DNA from: Bacteroidales bacterium
Lineage (GTDB): Bacteria > Bacteroidota > Bacteroidia > Bacteroidales > UBA932
Length of the DNA stretch: 64,000 nt
Assembly (NCBI GenBank): GCA_024401745.1
Contig: JAKSKK010000002.1
Location: 23,945 to 87,944, forward strand
Reading direction: 5' to 3'
A model generated the notes under the pieces. That model had not been told where the DNA came from. It searched no databases and saw only the letters and a list, made by a program, of their open reading frames with translations. The translations under genes were made by a program, and so were the position numbers. The number at the start of each line of letters is the position of its first letter. The first letter of the stretch is position 1. Shown one piece after another: positions 1-9,897 of the stretch.

Positions 1-186
1 GGTGTTTCCTATCTCGATGCCAAGGATATTGGTGTTGCTGCTTGACTGGACGGCGCCCACGGGGGTGAGCAGGAACTCCTCCTCTCCGTTGATTGCGTAA
101 AGGCCGGGCTCGCGCTCATCCATCTGAGCGAATGCGCTGGCGCATGCGGCTGCCAGCAGGATGCATACTGTAAAGATTCTTTTCAT
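1..186 (-). CDS. Secreted protein of unknown function (3' part beyond window)
   Basis: Only the first 62 codons are inside the window. They begin MKRIFTVCILLAAACASAFAQ, a clear Sec signal peptide with a likely signal peptidase I cut after AFA. There is no lipobox cysteine at the cleavage point, so export to the periplasm or beyond is expected rather than lipidation. The visible mature part (MDEREPGLYAINGEEEF...) matches no family I recognise. The start codon lies one base after the stop of the GH106-like gene, so the two are probably translated from one mRNA, possibly with the large propeller protein upstream. Confidence 0.7.
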   Translation of the reverse strand, partial: MKRIFTVCILLAAACASAFAQMDEREPGLYAINGEEEFLLTPVGAVQSSSNTNILGIEIGNT

Positions 187-187
187 A

Positions 188-3100
188 TCAATTCAATTTA
201 TCAATTGTCACTGGTCCTATAAGTCCTGATGCCTGCAGTTCAGTGTCGCTGCCAGGATATACGTTGGTGTGTGTACCGCGCTGGCTTTCAGGCAGTCGCA
301 TATCGCCCATGAGCCTGTTGACCCAGTTGTTCGCAACATCCACCTCGATGCTGTTCTCGCCCTCATGCACGAAGGGAGTGATGTCGAGGCTGAACGGGGC
401 GGTCCATACGCCGCCGGCATATTCGCCGTTGATGCGTACCTTTGCTGCTACCATGACCGTGCCAAGATGGAGGACATACTTCTGGGCGTCGCCCGCAGCA
501 ACGTTGAAGCTGCTGCTGTAATGTGCTGTGCCTGAGAAATAACGCACGTCCTCATCGGCTGATTCCGACCAGTCGCAGAGTTCGGGGAAGGTCCTGTTGA
601 ACGCAGCGTTTCCTGCCATTTCGTCGAACTCGACGTTCCAGGGGCCATCCACTGCAACGGACTCGGCGCATTGCAGCTCGGCTGCAGGCTTGGCGCCGTT
701 TCTGAGGATGATGAATGTGGATCCGCCCTTCTCGAGATCGAACGAAAGATTCTGGCGGCCGCTCTCCCTGGTGCAGGCAACTCCATTGATGTAACCGGTT
801 GTGGGATCCCATATCTCGGCGCCGGAATAGCCATAATCCTTGAAGCAGGCCTCTACGTGCACGGGCTCGAACTCCTTGTTGGAAACGAAGTAGACTTCGG
901 CGTCGGCGAGGGTGCGGTGGGTGAAGTTCACGGTGCGGCCGTCAGCTGCGAGCAGGCAGTCAGGCTGCATTCCAAGCTCGGTGAACACGGTCTCGAGGCT
1001 TGTGCCTTCGGGATATACGCGGCCCTTGCCATAGCTGGTAGCTGACCACATCTCGTCGGCAAGAGCGCATACCTGCTGGTCGGCCTCGGGCCAGTTCTCG
1101 AGGCTGGGAGACTTCTCAGGCTTTGGGCCGAGGACAGTGAGTCCGTCCTTCACAAGAGAAGCGATGCACTCGAGCATCTCGGGGCGCATGGTGTTCTGCG
1201 GAGGCAGAACCAGCACTCGGTAGCTCATGCCGCTGTCGATCACGAGGCTGCCATTCTTCACATGAGCGTGGTTCTTGAGTATCTCGGCATTGATCCAGTC
1301 GTATGAGTAGCCGTCGGGGAGCTCGGGATTGCGTGTGCCTGCCATCTTCGGAGCATCCTCGCCTATGAAGTATGCCACGTCGGCAACATAGTTGCCCTGC
1401 TGGAGCATGTAGTTGCAGCGCTTGAGATAGTCGGTGAACAGGTCCATGAAGCCCCACCAGGTGTTGTGGCGGTTGAACTCGGTTCCGAACCATGCGTCCA
1501 CGCCGGGCTTGACCTCACTTGGCTGCTCGATATATACATGAAGCAAGGTGCTGTTGACTCCTGAGATGAATGAACCGTCGATGACGTGCTTGAGGTAGTC
1601 GGGAGTCTTCTGGAAAGGAAGGTCGCCTGAGGTGCAGGACTCCGCCCACACCTGCTTCTTGCCGTAGAGGTGTGCGCATGATGCCGCCATCTTCGGCTCC
1701 TCGCGGTCATAGTCGCTCTTGTCGGTCCAGAATTCGCCGGATACCTGGTCGCTCTGTCCGCCGTACAGCAGGAACTCGCTGGGGAATCCCCAGTGGCCGT
1801 AGTTCTCGAGCCATGCCTTGAGGCCGTTCTCGTGGCAGACATCGCGCAGGCCACCCACGTAATCGTAGGCAACCTTGTCGCTGATAAGGCGGCGCATATC
1901 CCAGAGGAAGCGCTCGCTGACCTCCTCGCTGTCGACCACGAAGCCGTTCAGCACGGGGAAGTACTTCAGCGGGCTGTAGCCGTAGGTCTCCTCGAAAATC
2001 TCTGCCATGCCTTCGGTCCAGTTCTCGGAGCCGGTCTCATAGCTGTCCTCGACGCAGATGTCGAAGGTCTTCCTGTCCTCTGCGGGGATGCGGCGCAGTA
2101 TCTCGCCGAGATATTTGTCGAAGTGGTAGCGCACGTGCTCCTTGTTCATCTTGTCAACCTCGAGTCCCGTTGCCTCGGGAACCGCAGGAGAGTTGGTGAC
2201 GGTGGTGGTATGTGCGTAGGCGGTGACCACGTTCCATTTTCCGTCGGGCACCTGCCATACTATGCTCTTTCCGTCCTCAGAGACGAATTCTGTAAGGTCC
2301 ACCATTGATGCGCTTGCGACCCTGGGGCCGTCGCTCTCAGCGGGAGCCTCCCACATGTAGTAGTCGAACGGGGGCAGAGGGTCCTGGAAGGTTCTTGCAA
2401 GAGACTTCTCGGCATATTCCTCAACATAGAGGTTCTCTGAGAGGATAACCTTCAGGTCACCAGAATCCCGGGTGTCGAGGGTGAAGGTGAAATGGTCACC
2501 GGTTGCATCGGCAACGCGCTCCACCTGGGGAGCTGCAGGGTCCCAGCCGGTCTGGGGGCTGGTGTTGTGCCTGTTGAAATAGAGCTCACGCACGGGAGTG
2601 CCGTCTGCGGCAATCAGCTTCGCGTCTCCTTCCATGCCGGGCTTGCCGATGATGATCAGCGAGCGCACGGTCATGGGCTCAGAGAGCTTCATGTCGATGG
2701 TCACCACGCCCTTGCCGTTGCTGTACGCCGTCCACTCCTGGCTCCTGCCCTCGAGTGCCGGGTATGCATACACGCTGATTATCCTTTCGGAGGGAACGTC
2801 GGGCATAGCCACAGTCTGCTGCTCGCCGTTTCCTTCCAGCAGGTCGTTCTTGAACGCAACGTAGCGCATGCTCCTGTCCTCATCGATCCAGGGACCGCCG
2901 GACTGGCTCCAGCCGGGGCAATTGAACATTCCTATCTCGATGTCGAGATCGCCTGCCGTCTTCATGGCTGTGTGCGTGATTTCCCACCACTCGTCTGACA
3001 TGAAGGGCACGTCGCCAATGGGCACGCTGGCGTCGAGCACGTTGCCGATGAATGCACGGGAGATGCCGGCCTGCTTCATTGCGTGCAGGTCCTTCACCAC

Positions 3101-3280
3101 GCCCTCGCGTGAGATGTTGTTTCCGATCCAGTACCAGTAGCATGCTATGCGCACGCTGTCGGGTACGTTGTTGAAGCCCTGCTCCACGACTGAGACGCTG
3201 ACGTTGTCGCCTGTGTTTCTGCCGCAGGAGGCAAGAAGGCAGAGTGCGGCAAGCGCCGCGATTGCAAGTTTCTTTATCAT
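188..3280 (-). CDS. GH106-like glycoside hydrolase lipoprotein (alpha-L-rhamnosidase family)
   Basis: The 1030-residue protein has a lipoprotein signal peptide with lipobox LLASC (Cys19). The mature part begins with motifs typical of GH106-like enzymes: WYWIGNNIS, the helix with LHAMKQAGI, and GMFNCPGWSQSGGPWI near residues 118-133. A (beta/alpha)8 catalytic core is expected up to about residue 700, with beta-sandwich domains after it; the C-terminal RINGEYAGGVWTAPFSLDI segment looks like a GH2-type sugar-binding sandwich. GH106 enzymes release alpha-L-rhamnose from pectic and other plant glycans, but related Bacteroidota subfamilies have unknown substrates, so rhamnose is an inference. It lies 12 bases after the propeller protein gene and one base before the next secreted gene. 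No SusC/SusD pair is visible nearby. Confidence 0.82.
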   Translation of the reverse strand: MIKKLAIAALAALCLLASCGRNTGDNVSVSVVEQGFNNVPDSVRIACYWYWIGNNISREGVVKDLHAMKQAGISRAFIGNVLDASVPIGDVPFMSDEWWEITHTAMKTAGDLDIEIGMFNCPGWSQSGGPWIDEDRSMRYVAFKNDLLEGNGEQQTVAMPDVPSERIISVYAYPALEGRSQEWTAYSNGKGVVTIDMKLSEPMTVRSLIIIGKPGMEGDAKLIAADGTPVRELYFNRHNTSPQTGWDPAAPQVERVADATGDHFTFTLDTRDSGDLKVILSENLYVEEYAEKSLARTFQDPLPPFDYYMWEAPAESDGPRVASASMVDLTEFVSEDGKSIVWQVPDGKWNVVTAYAHTTTVTNSPAVPEATGLEVDKMNKEHVRYHFDKYLGEILRRIPAEDRKTFDICVEDSYETGSENWTEGMAEIFEETYGYSPLKYFPVLNGFVVDSEEVSERFLWDMRRLISDKVAYDYVGGLRDVCHENGLKAWLENYGHWGFPSEFLLYGGQSDQVSGEFWTDKSDYDREEPKMAASCAHLYGKKQVWAESCTSGDLPFQKTPDYLKHVIDGSFISGVNSTLLHVYIEQPSEVKPGVDAWFGTEFNRHNTWWGFMDLFTDYLKRCNYMLQQGNYVADVAYFIGEDAPKMAGTRNPELPDGYSYDWINAEILKNHAHVKNGSLVIDSGMSYRVLVLPPQNTMRPEMLECIASLVKDGLTVLGPKPEKSPSLENWPEADQQVCALADEMWSATSYGKGRVYPEGTSLETVFTELGMQPDCLLAADGRTVNFTHRTLADAEVYFVSNKEFEPVHVEACFKDYGYSGAEIWDPTTGYINGVACTRESGRQNLSFDLEKGGSTFIILRNGAKPAAELQCAESVAVDGPWNVEFDEMAGNAAFNRTFPELCDWSESADEDVRYFSGTAHYSSSFNVAAGDAQKYVLHLGTVMVAAKVRINGEYAGGVWTAPFSLDITPFVHEGENSIEVDVANNWVNRLMGDMRLPESQRGTHTNVYPGSDTELQASGLIGPVTIDKLN

Positions 3281-3292
3281 ATCTTGGAGTAA

Positions 3293-6271
3293 TTACATAT
3301 CTATCGTAAGGTTGAGGCCCAGCTTGAACCTGTCGACGGGGATCTCTCCGTCCTGCAGGCCCGCGAATCCGGAGCCGCCGTTGAAGGATGCCTGGACGCC
3401 TATCCTGGTGAGGTAGGGTATCCAGAAGAGGCTGCCGAGAACCACGTTGAAGCATGCGCCCGCGCTGAAGAGGTTTTCGCCCGCGCCGCTCTTCTTCGAG
3501 TATTTCAGGAAGTCGGCGAAGGGCCTGAGCTCAAGGTTCCTTATATACATGAATCCGCCTGAGATGTTCCAGTCCAGGGAGGCGAAGGGCATCACGTATT
3601 CAAGGCTGTACATGCGGCAGAGCTGGTATGAGGCCAGCCTGTACGACACTTCCGACGCCACGAATCCGCGGGGTCTCATCTCGATGCAGGGCTCGCAGAG
3701 CATGCCGTCGCTGAGCCTGTACTGCATCTTTGCACCGAGCCGCACGCCGTGCGTGGGCCACAGGCCCGGCAGGTAGCCGTAGGTCGAGAGATAGAGGTCG
3801 GAGCAGTACAGATCTGCCATCCAGGGGCGGCCGCAGTATCCGGCCTCGAGGCCTATTCCCAGTTTCGGGAGCACGCAGGATGCCGGGGTTGAGCCTATCA
3901 CATAGCCTCTCAGGCTGGCGTTCAGCTTGTGCACGGGGCGGAAGCCACCGACGCTGACAGTCTCGGTCCTGTTCTTTAGCTCATAGACGATGCGGTCGAG
4001 GTTGTCGGTGTTCAAGCCGAAGCTCAGCTGCGGGATCAGGCCTCTGGTCACGCCTCCGGAGCTTACGCTCAGGGGGAGGTAGGTCCTAAGCATCGCACTT
4101 GCCTTAGGCACGCCGTTGCCCGGCCGGTCTATGGTCATCGTGTTCTTTTCCTGGCTGTAGGTGCATACCAGCGAGCTTGCCTCGGCGTCGGTGATGCTGG
4201 CGTCCAGCTCGAACACGGGATACCAGCCGCGGTAGTTGAACTTCACGTTCAGCGACGGCTCCCACTGGAAGGCGCTGTTCAGCAGGTTTATTCCGGCAGT
4301 GCCGTCGGAGGTGCCGAGCTCGTTCTGGAAGAAGGCGGTGGCGCCTATTCCGGCGGAGCTGGCTATACTTTCCATGCTTATCGTGCTTATGGCGTCGGCA
4401 TCGACGAAAACAGGGGCCCAGGAGTGCAGATGCACAAGGTGCCTGAACTTGCTGTAGTCTTTGGGCTCGCTTACTAAGACGAAGTTTTTGAGCCACATCT
4501 GGTTTCCGGCGTCCTCTGCGCTGAGCTTCTCAGCCATGGGGTAGCTGTGGACCTCGCTCCAGCTTGCCGGGCTGCCCTCGGTGACAGGGGTGCTGTAGAG
4601 CATCCTGCCGCTGGTGGTGAGCTGGGCGTAGTACAAGGTGTCGGCACTGAAGCAGTAGTCGCTTGCTCCCACGCGCGAACTGGTAAGCTGCCTGAGGCTG
4701 CAGTCAGCGGGGTCGAGGCTGTATATCTCATCGCTGCCGCCCTTGTCGCTCACGAAGTACAGCAGGCTGCCTCTGGCGCTGAGCTGCTTTATCTTAACGG
4801 GCTGGGGATCGAGCAGTCCGGTCATGCCGTCGGCCTTCCATAGGCCTATTCCCGAAGGGGTCAATGCGCTGAAATACAGGGTGTTGTCTTCCGTCCAGGC
4901 GGATTCCAGAATCTGCCATCCTTCAGGCGCAGCGATGCTCTGCAGCTCTTCTCCGCCGGCGGCATCGAAGATAACGAGGGCGCTTCCTCCCTCCTGCGGA
5001 TATTCAGTGGCTGACAGCAGCTTTCCGTCGGCCGACGGAGCCGGATTATAGAGCTTCCTGCCCTTCACGAGGGCCTTTCTGGCCTTGCCGTCGCTGCACA
5101 TTATGACCGAGCTTGACTTGAGTTCCCAGCGGGGGTCGCTGCGGTATTCGCTCCAGTAGAGCATCCCGTCGGATGATGCCTTGACGGGCGACGAAGTCTC
5201 TCCTATCCTGACGGCGTTCTTGGCATTGCCGTCAGCGTCGATGCTGACTATCATGGGAACCCTGGCAATACCGCTCCTCACGGCATGCATGCGTCCGTTC
5301 AGGAAGAATGGCGATTCGTATTCGGTGAAGTATCTGCCTTCCTCAGTGAGCCTGTCGCTGCCGGTGTACGGCGCCCTTGCGGCAGCCTCGTCCTCCCACA
5401 TGTGCCCAAGCGAGTCGGCCAGCGCGGCCCATGCGTCGTTGAACTTCATGCCCGTGATCTCCCTGACGCTGTTCTTGAGGTTGGAGGGTGCCCAGCCGTG
5501 ATGCTCGATGACCCTTTCGTAGAAGCGGCTTGTGAAGTCGGGTGCGTCGAAGAAGGTGCGGAAGCCCGCATTCGTGAGATATCCGATCCTGTAGTAGTCG
5601 GGGGTGTAGTGCTTCAGTGAGCCGAAGCGCCATTTCCAGTAGTTCCTCGTCTGCCCTTCGGCGAAGGATGCACGGAAATACTCGGTGAAGTCGGCCGTGC
5701 GTCCGCGTCCCGAGCTGCTCAGCGCGGTCTCGGCAACCACGGCGTCGCCTTCGAGGAACACAGGGCCGCCGTAAACTGCGCACAGGGCTCCGGGAGTCAT
5801 TTCTCCAAGCAGAACGTTTGCCCACTTGAAGCAGTCTGCGCGTCCCAGCTGCATCTGGGCGGCATGCCTCGACTCATGCAGAGCCAGTTCGGTCACCCAG
5901 CTTATCGCCTCGGGGGAGTAGGCTTCCGGCACGGTGTAAAGCTCCATTCTGCGGGGCGCCCAGGCCACCATTCCGTTGGCGTAGGCGGTATGAGTGTGCA
6001 GGATGACGGGCAGCGGCTTGCGGTAGAACTGGTTGGGGGTGAAGCCCACGCTTCCGCTTACCGGACCCTTTACCGTTTCGAGACAGACGGCATACACCCT
6101 AGCCAGCGAGTCCAGACCCCGCGGATAGATTATCCTGTAGCTTTCAGTGCAGATGCTGCTCCACTTGGTGCTTCCTGGGTCGGTTCCTCCGGAATACAGC
6201 TGCGCGTGCCCTGCAAGAGGGACGAGCAAAGTGGCAACCAGAAGCGACAAAAAACGGAGCGTTCTACACAT
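3293..6271 (-). CDS. Secreted HExxH zinc peptidase-like / TolB-type propeller / outer-membrane barrel protein
   Basis: The 992-residue protein starts with a signal peptide (MCRTLRFLSLLVATLLVPLAGHAQ). Residues about 25-200 resemble a gluzincin peptidase: H132-E-S-R-H136 is an HExxH zinc motif inside LALHESRHAAQ, and FLEGDAVVAE (from residue 172) supplies candidate third-ligand glutamates. Residues about 290-630 contain repeated beta-propeller blades of the TolB/WD40 kind (recurring short strands around YSDGMLYWSE and ADGKLLSATEYP). The last 350 residues are rich in alternating aromatic strands and look like a C-terminal beta-barrel. Such three-part proteins occur in Bacteroidota without a known role; surface proteolysis is my inference. 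It leads a likely operon with the GH106-like gene. A TAGTTTTG -7 box lies eight bases before the ATG. Confidence 0.65.
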   Translation of the reverse strand: MCRTLRFLSLLVATLLVPLAGHAQLYSGGTDPGSTKWSSICTESYRIIYPRGLDSLARVYAVCLETVKGPVSGSVGFTPNQFYRKPLPVILHTHTAYANGMVAWAPRRMELYTVPEAYSPEAISWVTELALHESRHAAQMQLGRADCFKWANVLLGEMTPGALCAVYGGPVFLEGDAVVAETALSSSGRGRTADFTEYFRASFAEGQTRNYWKWRFGSLKHYTPDYYRIGYLTNAGFRTFFDAPDFTSRFYERVIEHHGWAPSNLKNSVREITGMKFNDAWAALADSLGHMWEDEAAARAPYTGSDRLTEEGRYFTEYESPFFLNGRMHAVRSGIARVPMIVSIDADGNAKNAVRIGETSSPVKASSDGMLYWSEYRSDPRWELKSSSVIMCSDGKARKALVKGRKLYNPAPSADGKLLSATEYPQEGGSALVIFDAAGGEELQSIAAPEGWQILESAWTEDNTLYFSALTPSGIGLWKADGMTGLLDPQPVKIKQLSARGSLLYFVSDKGGSDEIYSLDPADCSLRQLTSSRVGASDYCFSADTLYYAQLTTSGRMLYSTPVTEGSPASWSEVHSYPMAEKLSAEDAGNQMWLKNFVLVSEPKDYSKFRHLVHLHSWAPVFVDADAISTISMESIASSAGIGATAFFQNELGTSDGTAGINLLNSAFQWEPSLNVKFNYRGWYPVFELDASITDAEASSLVCTYSQEKNTMTIDRPGNGVPKASAMLRTYLPLSVSSGGVTRGLIPQLSFGLNTDNLDRIVYELKNRTETVSVGGFRPVHKLNASLRGYVIGSTPASCVLPKLGIGLEAGYCGRPWMADLYCSDLYLSTYGYLPGLWPTHGVRLGAKMQYRLSDGMLCEPCIEMRPRGFVASEVSYRLASYQLCRMYSLEYVMPFASLDWNISGGFMYIRNLELRPFADFLKYSKKSGAGENLFSAGACFNVVLGSLFWIPYLTRIGVQASFNGGSGFAGLQDGEIPVDRFKLGLNLTIDM

Positions 6272-6279
6272 AATAAATA

Positions 6280-6287
6280 CAAAACTA
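6280..6287 (-). promoter_or_regulatory. Bacteroidota -7 box for the HExxH/propeller gene
   Basis: On the minus strand the sequence reads TAGTTTTG, matching TAnnTTTG. It ends eight bases before the ATG at 6271, so the transcript would have almost no leader. I see no clear -33 element. Confidence 0.5.
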
Positions 6288-6299
6288 ATGAATTTTGGC

Positions 6300-6307
6300 T
6301 AACTTTA
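6300..6307 (+). promoter_or_regulatory. Weak -7 box for the DUF5106 gene
   Basis: TAACTTTA is one base off TAnnTTTG. It lies 18 bases before the ATG at 6326, back to back with the minus-strand promoter. No -33 element is obvious. Confidence 0.35.
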
Positions 6308-6325
6308 CCCGGATTTGTATAAAAT

Positions 6326-7285
6326 ATGGGAAGAAGATTGGCATATCTGGCTGTTGTACTGCTTGTGTTGTGTTCATGCGGCGCCCGCAGGACGGTGAGC
6401 CCGGAGTACCGCAGCTTCCCACAGGTGCAGGTCCCCGGCATGTACACCACCCGTGAAGAGGTGGTCGACTATGTGGCAGCGCATTTCTGGGACGCGTATT
6501 TCGCCCAGTCAGGAGTCACCGACTCTGCCGCCGTGCTCGGAGTGAGGAAGGCCGAAGTGGAGCAGGCTCTGGCTAACTACATCGAGTTGCAGGACAACCT
6601 GCCGCTGGCAACGGCCCGGAAGAACATGAAGGGCCTTTTTGCCAAGGTCGAGGCCTGTCAGCAGGCCGACACCGGCTCGCTCTTCTATCTGCGCTTCACC
6701 GAGATGGTCGAGAAGTACCTCTACGACCCCAATTCCCCTCTGCGTAACGAGGACCTCTTCCTGCCCTTCGTCGAGGAGCTTGCCGAATGCCCCTTCACCG
6801 ACACCCTGATGCGCACGGGCTACCGCTACATGGCCGCCATGTGCGCGCTCAACCCAGCCGGTTCGCCGGCCCCCGACTTCAGGTTCAAGGACATATCCGG
6901 CCGCATCCACAGCCTGTATGGCACCAAGGGAGAGTACACCATGCTCTTCTTCTCCAATCCCGGCTGCGATGCCTGCAAGGTCATGATAGAAGACATCGAC
7001 TCATGCCCGTCGGTCAGCAAGGCCATTGCCGACGGCCGCGTGGCGCTGGTGAACATCTACATCGACCAGGAGATAGACAAATGGCGCGAATACGAGCCCA
7101 CGTATCCACGCAGCTGGATCACCGGCTACGACTGGCTGTACGTCATACGCGACGAGCAGATCTACGACGTGAGGGCCATTCCCTCGCTCTATCTGCTTGA
7201 CTCTGAAAAGAAGATCATAATGAAGGATGCGCCCACAGAGCGCGTACTGCACTATCTTGATGGTAAACTGCTTGAAAACCAATAA
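6326..7285 (+). CDS. DUF5106 / thioredoxin-like lipoprotein
   Basis: The 319-residue protein has a lipoprotein signal with LVLCSC; the lipidated cysteine is probably Cys18. Residues about 40-170 resemble the helical DUF5106 domain found in Bacteroidota. From about residue 180, PAPDFRFKDISG followed by LFFSNPGCDACK is the start of a TlpA/AhpC-type thioredoxin fold, with C214-D-A-C217 as the CXXC redox site and a cis-Pro segment at AIPSLYLL. A periplasmic or inner-leaflet thiol-disulfide role is likely, substrate unknown. It diverges from the propeller protein gene and is followed eight bases later by the GH3 gene, so the two are probably co-transcribed. Confidence 0.75.
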   Translation: MGRRLAYLAVVLLVLCSCGARRTVSPEYRSFPQVQVPGMYTTREEVVDYVAAHFWDAYFAQSGVTDSAAVLGVRKAEVEQALANYIELQDNLPLATARKNMKGLFAKVEACQQADTGSLFYLRFTEMVEKYLYDPNSPLRNEDLFLPFVEELAECPFTDTLMRTGYRYMAAMCALNPAGSPAPDFRFKDISGRIHSLYGTKGEYTMLFFSNPGCDACKVMIEDIDSCPSVSKAIADGRVALVNIYIDQEIDKWREYEPTYPRSWITGYDWLYVIRDEQIYDVRAIPSLYLLDSEKKIIMKDAPTERVLHYLDGKLLENQ

Positions 7286-7292
7286 ATAAATA

Positions 7293-9875
7293 ATGAACAG
7301 GAGACTAATCATAACACTATCCTTGGCACTCTGCCTGTCCGGTGCATGCACCCATTCTGAGTATCAGTACCCCTTCCAGGACCCGAAGCTTTCTCCGGAA
7401 AAAAGGGTCGACAACCTCATGTCGCTTCTGACCACCGAAGAGAAGATCTCCCTTCTGGTAGCGGAGCAGCCCGCCATCGAGAGGTTAGGCATACCTGCTT
7501 TCGAATGGGGCAATGAGGCGTGCCACGGCATACGTCAGAAGGGCGCAACCGTGTTCCCTCAGTCAATGGCCCTGGCAGCCAGCTTCGACAAGGAGCAGAA
7601 CTATGAAGTCTTCTCAGCAGTCTCCGACGAGGCCCGCGCCACATGGAACCAGGGATATGGCGGCATCAGCTTCTGGACCCCCAACATCAACATAGTCCGC
7701 GACCCCCGATGGGGACGCAGCCAGGAAACCTACGGCGAGGACCCGTACCTCTCCGGAGTCATGGGCAGTGCCGTGGTCAACGGCCTGCAGGGCAACGACA
7801 GCCACTATCTCAAGACCGCGGCCTGCGCGAAGCATTATGCCGTGCACAGCGGCCCGGAGCCTCTCCGCCACAGATACAACCCTTCCGTTTCCGACCGTGA
7901 CCTCTGGGATACCTATCTCCCTGCATTCAAGACACTTGTGCAGAAGGCGGGCGTGTCTGAGGTGATGTGCGCATACACCCGTTTCGAGGGCAAGCCCTGC
8001 TGCGCCAGCGACAAGCTTCTCACCGGAATCCTCCGCGACCAGTGGGGTTTCGACGGCATCGTCGTCACCGACTGCGGAGCCATTGGCGACTTCTACGAAT
8101 ACAACCACCACATGACCCATAAGGACGGTGTGGACGCCAGCGCAGACGCCATCCTGAGCGGCACGAACATCGAATGCGGAACCATCGGAGGCACCAACGC
8201 CTTCGTCAACCTCGGCAAGAGCCTCGAGCAGGGTCTCGTCAAGGAAGAGGACATCGACAGGGTCCTGCGCGGTGCGCTCCTTCTCAGAATCAGACTCGGT
8301 AACCTCGATCCCGCAGAGCTGCTGCCCTGGAAGGATCTGGGCAAAGAGACGATGAGCTCCGAGGAACATCACCAGCTGGCCCTCAAGGCCGCGCGTGAGT
8401 CGATGACTCTCCTCGCCAACGACGGAACCCTCCCTCTTAAGAAGGATCTCAGGAAGATACTCGTGGTCGGCCCCAATGCCGATGCTGCCAACATGCACCT
8501 CGGCAACTATAACGGAACCCCCACCGAGGAACACACTCAGTCCATACTCTCGGCGATTAGGGAGGCAGTTGCCGGCACTGAAGTCCGTTACGTGAGGGGC
8601 TGCGGATACGCCCAGACCGAAGGCTCGACCTTTTACTTCGGCAAGCATCGCCTCAAATCGGAATACTTCGATGGCGAGACCTTCTCCGGAAAGCCCATAG
8701 GCGCAGGCGAGGCCGGATACATCAACCTGAACCCCGACACCCCGCTGCCCGAGTTCCTGAAAGGTCACGACTCATATTCCATCCGCTACACCGGTGAGGT
8801 CAAGGTCGACACACCGTCGACCCTGCTCTACGTCATCAGGAGCAACATGCCTTTCTCCTTGAAGGTGAACGGACGTGAGATTGCAGGGCAGAAGGAAGTG
8901 CACCCCGAAATCGGATACGATTCAGTGCCCGACATGAATGACATAATCGAAGTGGAGCCCGGGAAGAAGTACGGATTCGTGCTCGAGTTCGTACATCCCG
9001 CAGGGGAAGCCGCCCATCTGTACTTCGACCTTGCCGAGCAGCACCCCGCTCCCGCAGAAAAGGTTGAAGTGGCCGACGAGGACGCCATCATCTTCGTAGG
9101 TGGCCTGAACTCCGACCTCGAGGGTGAACAGGCCTGCATACTTGCCGACGGCTTCAATGGCGGCGACCGCACCAAGGTCGAGCTCCCCGTAGAACAGCAG
9201 GATCTCATAAGGAAGATGCATGCCACCGGCAAGCCCGTGGTAGTCGTGAACTGCTCTGGCAGTGCGGTGACCTTCACTGAGATAGAAGACCAGTACAATG
9301 CACTCCTTCAGGCATTCTACGGCGGCGAGGCCATGGGCCAGGCCATAGCCGACGTCCTGTTCGGAAACTACAATCCTGCCGGCAGGCTGCCAGTGACCGT
9401 ATATGCATCCACAGACCAGCTTCCCGAGTTCAAGGACTACAACATGGAGGGCCGCACATACCGCTACCTCCGCGGCGAGGAGCCCGAGTTCCCCTTCGGA
9501 TACGGCTTGAGCTACACAACATTCGAGTACGGCCAGGCAACGCTTTCAGCAGGCTCAGTCAAGGCCGGCAAGGGCGTTGACGTCACCATACCCGTGACCA
9601 ACACCGGCGCAGTCGCAGGCGACGAGGTGGTGCAGGTCTACATCAGGAGCCTCGACGACCCCACCGCTCCCGTCAAGGAGCTCAAGGGCTTCGAGAGGGT
9701 CAATATCGAGCCCGGCCAGACCGCACAGGTGAAGATTTCCCTCGCAGGCGACTCCTTCGAGAGATACGACCTTGAGCAGAAGAAGGTCGCCGTGCACAAG
9801 GGCCGCTACCAGATCCTGTACGGATCCTCATCACGTGACGCTGACCTCAGCGCACTCGACTTCGAAATCAAGTAA
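7293..9875 (+). CDS. GH3 beta-glycosidase with PA14-like insert (beta-xylosidase/glucosidase type)
   Basis: The 860-residue protein has a lipoprotein-like signal (LCLSGAC, Cys19). Domains in order: GH3 N-terminal barrel, about 30-350, with FEWGNEACHG and nucleophile Asp260 in VVTDCGAIGDFY; GH3 C-terminal alpha/beta domain beginning at LLANDGTLPL, about 375; an inserted PA14-like sandwich, about 455-590; the rest of the C-terminal domain with a GGDRTKVELP motif and GRLPVTVY; and a fibronectin III-like domain, about 745-855. The E-A-C-H-G signature is close to that of beta-xylosidases (NEALHG), and PA14 inserts occur in GH3 glucosidases and xylosidases. Sugar specificity is uncertain. The next gene is a sugar mutarotase, consistent with sugar utilisation. 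Confidence 0.88.
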   Translation: MNRRLIITLSLALCLSGACTHSEYQYPFQDPKLSPEKRVDNLMSLLTTEEKISLLVAEQPAIERLGIPAFEWGNEACHGIRQKGATVFPQSMALAASFDKEQNYEVFSAVSDEARATWNQGYGGISFWTPNINIVRDPRWGRSQETYGEDPYLSGVMGSAVVNGLQGNDSHYLKTAACAKHYAVHSGPEPLRHRYNPSVSDRDLWDTYLPAFKTLVQKAGVSEVMCAYTRFEGKPCCASDKLLTGILRDQWGFDGIVVTDCGAIGDFYEYNHHMTHKDGVDASADAILSGTNIECGTIGGTNAFVNLGKSLEQGLVKEEDIDRVLRGALLLRIRLGNLDPAELLPWKDLGKETMSSEEHHQLALKAARESMTLLANDGTLPLKKDLRKILVVGPNADAANMHLGNYNGTPTEEHTQSILSAIREAVAGTEVRYVRGCGYAQTEGSTFYFGKHRLKSEYFDGETFSGKPIGAGEAGYINLNPDTPLPEFLKGHDSYSIRYTGEVKVDTPSTLLYVIRSNMPFSLKVNGREIAGQKEVHPEIGYDSVPDMNDIIEVEPGKKYGFVLEFVHPAGEAAHLYFDLAEQHPAPAEKVEVADEDAIIFVGGLNSDLEGEQACILADGFNGGDRTKVELPVEQQDLIRKMHATGKPVVVVNCSGSAVTFTEIEDQYNALLQAFYGGEAMGQAIADVLFGNYNPAGRLPVTVYASTDQLPEFKDYNMEGRTYRYLRGEEPEFPFGYGLSYTTFEYGQATLSAGSVKAGKGVDVTIPVTNTGAVAGDEVVQVYIRSLDDPTAPVKELKGFERVNIEPGQTAQVKISLAGDSFERYDLEQKKVAVHKGRYQILYGSSSRDADLSALDFEIK

Positions 9876-9897
9876 GAAACACAAAAAACTGATAATT

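Noticed and set aside
7614-8768. A 384-codon open frame antisense to the GH3 gene
   Set aside because: It is opposite the conserved GH3 catalytic domain and is explained by high GC content keeping the frame open.
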